64,000 bases of DNA from Pseudomonas fluorescens (lineage in GTDB: Bacteria > Pseudomonadota > Gammaproteobacteria > Pseudomonadales > Pseudomonadaceae). Within the stretch, counting starts at the first letter, position 1. Every line of letters begins with the position of its first letter. The translations under genes were made by a program, and so were the position numbers. The notes under the pieces are model-generated. The model saw only the letters and a program-made list of their open reading frames with translations. It was not told where the DNA came from and made no database searches. The stretch is from contig NZ_JAGGOF010000062.1 of NCBI RefSeq assembly GCF_018614775.1, positions 1 to 64,000 on the forward strand, given 5' to 3'. Shown piece after piece: positions 60,052-64,000 of this stretch.

Positions 60052-60606
60052 TCAAACGAAGGTCCGGTTTTCTGAATCGACTTCACTGGCCTGGGACAGT
60101 ATCCGGGCAATGATCGCAATACAGGCCGCAAGAAACAAAGCGACGAAGGATGGCGCGGTAATGCTGAGGGTCAGCAGGCGCTGGCCGACCGGTGCATGGA
60201 TCGTCATCAGCAGGCTGAGAAACGGCTCACAGATGAAATCCAGCAATACCCACAAGGCGACGGCACGACCAGCCTTTCCCAGATAAGTCGCGGCTTCGCT
60301 GGAAAAATACAGGCCCTGGGCATACCGCTTGAACAACTGTCGCAAGTTCGCCAGCCCGACCGCCAGGGCCAGCAACGGAATGCTCGACAGCAGGATCGCG
60401 CCCAGGCATTGCCAGCCGCTCAAGCGCATCGCCTCTTCAGACAGGCTCGACAGCTGTCGCTCGGTCAGGGCAAAACTCAGGCCGTAGCGTGACACCACAT
60501 CGGGGAGCAGCCACGCTGCAGTGTTGACCACCATCATCATCACAATGAAGACAAGCGTAAGGGCGGCCATGCGCTGGCTGTACGAGGCAAGACGATTCGA
60601 GGACAT
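60052..60606 (-). CDS. DUF2975 domain-containing membrane protein
   Basis: 184 residues with four hydrophobic segments (for example ALTLVFIVMMMVVNTAAWLL and LLALAVGLANL). Matches DUF2975, often encoded next to a YozG-like HTH, as here. Possibly modulates the regulator at the membrane, but function is unproved. The ATG at 60606 begins MSSNRLASYSQRM; the longer frame to 60663 crosses a probable operator. Confidence 0.85.
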   Translation of the reverse strand: MSSNRLASYSQRMAALTLVFIVMMMVVNTAAWLLPDVVSRYGLSFALTERQLSSLSEEAMRLSGWQCLGAILLSSIPLLALAVGLANLRQLFKRYAQGLYFSSEAATYLGKAGRAVALWVLLDFICEPFLSLLMTIHAPVGQRLLTLSITAPSFVALFLAACIAIIARILSQASEVDSENRTFV

Positions 60607-60649
60607 GTGGGACTCCGGTACAAAGGGAGCCCAAAACATAGCCATAAAA

Positions 60650-60687
60650 TTATCGTATAACAATAATTAACATGTAAAAAACGATAA
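60650..60687. promoter_or_regulatory. AT-rich inverted repeat upstream of the DUF2975-HTH operon
   Basis: TTATCGT (60650-60656) and ACGATAA (60681-60687) are inverted copies separated by 24 AT-rich bases, 44 bases before the DUF2975 start. Candidate autoregulatory operator for the XRE protein and promoter region. Confidence 0.4.
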
Positions 60688-60819
60688 CATTTTTCTTGTG
60701 TGGGTGGTTTGCGAACCTCGCCCCTCTTCCACGGTCATTGGATTGTTCTACCGTTGTCGGGGCGCGCCGCTCCGGACCGTAGCCCCGAAAACCAATCATA
60801 AAAAATCGAGGTAACTCCC

Positions 60820-62238
60820 GTGACCACCGACATCGAAGACAGCCGTTCCGCCCGCTTCGCCTTGCGCTGTTCCAGTTTCGCCGAACGTTGGTTCCCCGAC
60901 TCCTGGGTCTTCGCCGCGCTGGCAGTGCTGTTGGTCGCCGTGGCGACGCAGTTCATCGGCGCCACGCCCACCGCCGCCGCCATGGCCTTCGGCGACGGCT
61001 TCTGGAGCCTGATTCCGTTCACCATGCAAATGGCCTTCGTGGTCATCGGCGGGTACGTGGTCGCCAGCTCGCCTCCGGCCGTCAAGCTGATCGATCGTCT
61101 GGCGCGTATCCCGAAGAACGGCCGCTCCGCCGTGGCCTGGGTGGCGTTGATTTCGATGGTCGCGTCGCTGCTCAACTGGGGCCTGTCACTGGTATTTGGC
61201 GGCTTGTTGGTGCGAGCCCTCGCCCGTCGTACCGATCTGAAGATGGACTACCGCGCCGCCGGTGCCGCCGCCTATCTGGGCCTGGGCGCGGTATGGGCTC
61301 TGGGGCTGTCCTCATCGGCGGCGCAACTGCAGGCCAACCCGGCGAGCCTGCCGCCGTCAATCCTGTCGATTACCGGTGTCATTCCATTCACCCAGACCAT
61401 TTTTCTCTGGCAATCGGGGGTGATGTTGCTGGCGCTGATCGTGGTCTCCCTGATCGTTGCCTACGCCACCGCCCCGGGGCCAAACAGCGCCCGCGATGCC
61501 GCCGCCTGCGGGATCGACCCGAGCTTCAGCATGCCGACGTTGCAGCCGCGCACCCGTCCTGGCGAATGGCTGGAGCACAGCCCACTGCTGACCATCGCCT
61601 TGGTGCTGCTGGCCGCCGGCTGGCTGTTCCATGAGTTTTCGACCAAACCGGCGATCAGCGCCATCTCCGGGCTCAACACCTACAACTTCCTGTTCCTGAT
61701 GCTCGGCGCATTGCTGCACTGGCGGCCGCGCAGTTTCCTGGATGCCGTGGCCCGCGCAGTGCCGACCACCACCGGCGTGTTGATCCAGTTTCCGTTGTAC
61801 GGCTCGATTGCGGCACTGCTGACCACCGTCAAGGGCAGCGACGCCCAGACGCTGGCCCACCACATCTCGACCTTTTTCGTACAGGTCGCGTCCCATGACA
61901 CTTACGCCCTGCTGATGGGCGTCTACTCGGCGGTGCTGGGCTTCTTCATTCCCTCGGGCGGTGGCAAATGGATCATTGAAGCGCCCTACGTCATGCAGGT
62001 GGCGAACGACCTGAACTATCACCTGGGCTGGGCGGTGCAGATCTACAACGCGGCCGAAGCCCTGCCGAACCTCATCAACCCGTTCTACATGCTGCCGCTG
62101 CTGGGTGTGCTGGGACTCAAGGCCAGGGATTTGATCGGGTTTTCCTTCGTGCAACTGCTGGTGCATACGCCGCTGGTGCTGGCGCTGTTGTGGGCATTGG
62201 GCACGACATTGTCTTATTTGCCGCCCGTGATGCCATAA
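60820..62238 (+). CDS. Short-chain fatty acid transporter, AtoE family
   Basis: 472 residues with about 12 membrane segments; resembles E. coli AtoE and the TIGR00366 family (LNWGLSLVFGGLLVRALARR, SGGGKWIIEAPYV). Probably imports short-chain fatty acids such as acetoacetate or butyrate. The start is a GTG with GAGG 7 bases upstream; the frame has no better ATG. Monocistronic, with a terminator after it. Confidence 0.9.
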   Translation: MTTDIEDSRSARFALRCSSFAERWFPDSWVFAALAVLLVAVATQFIGATPTAAAMAFGDGFWSLIPFTMQMAFVVIGGYVVASSPPAVKLIDRLARIPKNGRSAVAWVALISMVASLLNWGLSLVFGGLLVRALARRTDLKMDYRAAGAAAYLGLGAVWALGLSSSAAQLQANPASLPPSILSITGVIPFTQTIFLWQSGVMLLALIVVSLIVAYATAPGPNSARDAAACGIDPSFSMPTLQPRTRPGEWLEHSPLLTIALVLLAAGWLFHEFSTKPAISAISGLNTYNFLFLMLGALLHWRPRSFLDAVARAVPTTTGVLIQFPLYGSIAALLTTVKGSDAQTLAHHISTFFVQVASHDTYALLMGVYSAVLGFFIPSGGGKWIIEAPYVMQVANDLNYHLGWAVQIYNAAEALPNLINPFYMLPLLGVLGLKARDLIGFSFVQLLVHTPLVLALLWALGTTLSYLPPVMP

Positions 62239-62243
62239 AGCCA

Positions 62244-62280
62244 TAAAAAAGGGCCGATATTTACGTCGGCCCACTTTTTC
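62244..62280 (+). terminator. Terminator after the AtoE-like gene
   Basis: AAAAAAGGGCCGA and TCGGCCCACTTTTT form a stem of seven pairs, 6 bases past the stop. Confidence 0.85.
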
Positions 62281-62350
62281 TTCGGCCCGGTCTGTTTCAG
62301 TATGGAGACACCCCGCTTCGAGGGGTCCACACGCTGAAAAGGATCTGAGC

Positions 62351-63511
62351 ATGTCCAAACTCGCCGTACTGTCTCTTGCCGCCCTGGCCTTCAGTGCCGC
62401 CACCCACGCAGCCGATATCGATGTACAACTGGGCAGCACCGAACGCGTCACCCGCCTCTTCGCCTATCCCAACAACTGCAACGTCATTTGCTTTCGCAAC
62501 TGGACGCTGGAGCAGACCGTCGAGCACTACCTGACCCAGAGCGTGCAGCGCGACGGCTACGGTACGGCCAAGGTCAGCGTCAAACGCGACAAGGATAAAG
62601 TCTATGCCCACATCAGCGGCGTGCCGAAAAGCTACGGTCAGCCGCTGACCGCGCTACTCAATGCCGGTGACCTGGCCTACAACGGCGCGACGAAACTCAA
62701 CAGCGACAAGAAATGGGCCTACAACTGGTACCTGTTCCTGCCACTGGGCATGGCCCTGGAAAACCGCAAGAGTGTCGAGCTGCTGCACTTCCCGCCGGAT
62801 TACTCGCTGACCCAGGCCCAGGATTACCTGGAGTCGGCCACTACCGACCGCTGGGCCACCTTGCTGACAGTCAATGGGATCGCCGCTGACCAGACGCCGG
62901 GCTACCAGACCATCATCGACATCGCGCCAATCGCGGCCCCGTCCAATGCCGGCCAGACCCTGGAAGGGCTCTACGATTACTTCAACGCTTACCAGACCAC
63001 CATGGTCAAGCAACTCACCCAGAACGCCAGCGGCGCCGCGTTGCCGATGGTGGCCTTCGGCGCCCCGGTGCGCAACTGGATCAAGACCCAATACGGGCAG
63101 ACCGTGGGTGTGCTTGGCCTGGCGATCATCACCCCGGCGGGCGGTGCCAAGGTTCCAGTGCTGGGTTCCAACCACCCAAGCTATATCTGGTACGCCGCGG
63201 ACAAGGATAACTATGGCGGTGACGAGGCCAAGGCCGATGCTGCGGGCTTGAAAGTGATGGGTCAGGACCTGAGCGCGGCCTGCTGGCAGGCCGGCATGGG
63301 CAGCAAGCCGGGCACCGATCCGACCACCCAACTGAACCAGTGCACGCAAACCTGGCAGGTCACGCAAAAAGAGCAGACCTGTGAGCTGTTCTACACCTCG
63401 ATCCGTAAGCTGACGCCGCAAGAAGCGGCGAAAACCTGCGATACCCCGGCAATCAAGGCGCAACTTCCGCAATTGAAAGTGCCGATGCCGTTGCCCGCCG
63501 AAGCCATGTAG
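62351..63511 (+). CDS. Secreted protein of unknown family
   Basis: 386 residues with a signal peptide (SLAALAFSAATHA, cleavage near residue 20). The mature protein is soluble and contains six or more cysteines in conserved-looking spots (NNCNVICF, SAACWQAG, QCTQTW, QTCELF, KTCDTP), suggesting disulfides in the periplasm. I do not recognise the fold. A start at 62351 with no strong ribosome-binding site; the upstream GGATCTGAGC may serve. It may be co-expressed with the SET gene downstream, but a stem-loop lies between. Confidence 0.75.
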   Translation: MSKLAVLSLAALAFSAATHAADIDVQLGSTERVTRLFAYPNNCNVICFRNWTLEQTVEHYLTQSVQRDGYGTAKVSVKRDKDKVYAHISGVPKSYGQPLTALLNAGDLAYNGATKLNSDKKWAYNWYLFLPLGMALENRKSVELLHFPPDYSLTQAQDYLESATTDRWATLLTVNGIAADQTPGYQTIIDIAPIAAPSNAGQTLEGLYDYFNAYQTTMVKQLTQNASGAALPMVAFGAPVRNWIKTQYGQTVGVLGLAIITPAGGAKVPVLGSNHPSYIWYAADKDNYGGDEAKADAAGLKVMGQDLSAACWQAGMGSKPGTDPTTQLNQCTQTWQVTQKEQTCELFYTSIRKLTPQEAAKTCDTPAIKAQLPQLKVPMPLPAEAM

Positions 63512-63518
63512 AACCTCA

Positions 63519-63561
63519 AGGCGCTGCCCATGTCAGTCTGCACCGACATGGGAAAGCGCCT
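63519..63561 (+). terminator. Long stem-loop after the secreted protein gene
   Basis: AGGCGCT-G-CCCATGTC pairs with GACATGGG-AA-AGCGCCT around a 10-base loop, 8 bases past the stop codon. No T-tract follows, so it may be a weak terminator or an mRNA-stabilising hairpin. Confidence 0.5.
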
Positions 63562-63679
63562 CAGGCTCCTGTCAGAGTCGACAGTAGAAGTGACGCTGGG
63601 GTTGGGGGAAACTGTGGAGGTCCAACGCGTGTTGGCAGGATCGCCGGCACTGAAGATTCCCCTACCGACAGGGACCGTC

Positions 63680-64000
63680 ATGACCACCTCCAGTCCATAT
63701 CAAGCCCGCTCGCGACTCGGGGATTGTATCTATCCCCAAAAAGCCCTCAGTACGCGGTCGCAATACCCCTCGACCCGGGACTTCCAGGTCCGCCGAACCG
63801 CCGACGGACGCGGACAAACCGTCATCACCCGACGAAACTTCGCGCCCATGGAGCGCATTTGCAGGGTTTCGGGGCTGCTGGTCGGCCGACGCGGCCTGCA
63901 TACATTGCAGGTGCTGCCGGACGTCCATATGTACGACCCGTACTTCGCCGGCCTGTTGGGGCATTCCTGTAACCCGAATGTCTTTCTCGACATGAGCGAA
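63680..64000 (+). CDS. SET domain-containing protein, N-terminal part
   Basis: The first 107 codons, with no stop before the window edge. The part seen ends with FAGLLGHSCNPNVFLDMSE; GHSCNPN (94-100) matches the SET-domain motif NHSCxPN of protein-lysine methyltransferases, and an earlier FAPMERICRVSG fits the SET strand before it. The Asn of the motif reads Gly here. An AGGGA ribosome-binding site lies 6 bases before the ATG. Probably methylates a lysine using SAM; the target is unknown. Confidence 0.75.
   Translation, partial: MTTSSPYQARSRLGDCIYPQKALSTRSQYPSTRDFQVRRTADGRGQTVITRRNFAPMERICRVSGLLVGRRGLHTLQVLPDVHMYDPYFAGLLGHSCNPNVFLDMSE

Overview
The window looks like a chromosomal segment of a fluorescent Pseudomonas (P. 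fluorescens group). It is GC-rich, the coding density is high, the genes read as Pseudomonas families throughout, and the intergenic spaces carry many copies of the TGTGGGAG...CTCCCACA REP/REPIN family typical of that group. From memory, gene order from about 23.4 to 49.9 kb follows the P. aeruginosa block mqoB - hpt - upp - uraA - hemH - phr - pagL - murI - moeB - prmC - prfA - hemA - lolB - ispE - prs - rplY - pth - ychF. That part is therefore core chromosome, not an island.

Layout. 0-9.2 kb: an OprD-type porin tail, an Ogt-type DNA repair methyltransferase, then a minus-strand module of a MalT-like LuxR regulator, a DUF1329 protein, a DUF1302 outer-membrane-type protein and an acyl-CoA synthetase, which suggests uptake and activation of a fatty-acid-like substrate. 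9.4-22.7 kb: mixed accessory and housekeeping genes: an overlapping glycosyltransferase/acetyltransferase pair, a LysE exporter, a hydroxyacid dehydrogenase, rsmC, a yybP-ykoY manganese riboswitch with a GDT1-family transporter, an M48 lipoprotein protease, a chemoreceptor, an SRAP (YedK-like) protein and several small proteins. 23.4-31.3 kb: mqo, purine and uracil salvage (hpt, upp, uraA), hemH and an epimerase.

31.4-37.4 kb is the most interesting part. A flavoprotein, a DUF523-DUF1722 fusion, a LitR/PplR-type MerR regulator, a photolyase and an SDR-like protein lie together. The promoter of the DUF523-MerR-phr operon carries a TGTACA-N12-TGTACA direct repeat that fits the PplR1 operator reported for the light response of P. 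putida. A near match lies in front of the flavoprotein. This is probably a blue-light-inducible DNA-repair regulon.

37.4-49.9 kb: pagL, murI-moeB-prmC-prfA-hemA in one overlapping minus-strand operon, then a TPR lipoprotein, lolB, ispE, tRNA-Gln, prs, rplY, pth and ychF. 50-64 kb: a large protein with delta-60 and RTX repeats (probably type I secreted), two poorly characterised small proteins, a TerC/CBS membrane protein, a second chemoreceptor, tRNA-Met, a gamma-glutamyltransferase, an XRE/DUF2975 pair, an AtoE-like short-chain fatty acid transporter, an unrecognised secreted protein and, cut by the window edge, a SET-domain protein.

No CRISPR array, insertion sequence, prophage or rRNA operon was seen. 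All identifications come from reading translated sequences and motifs; no database search was possible.
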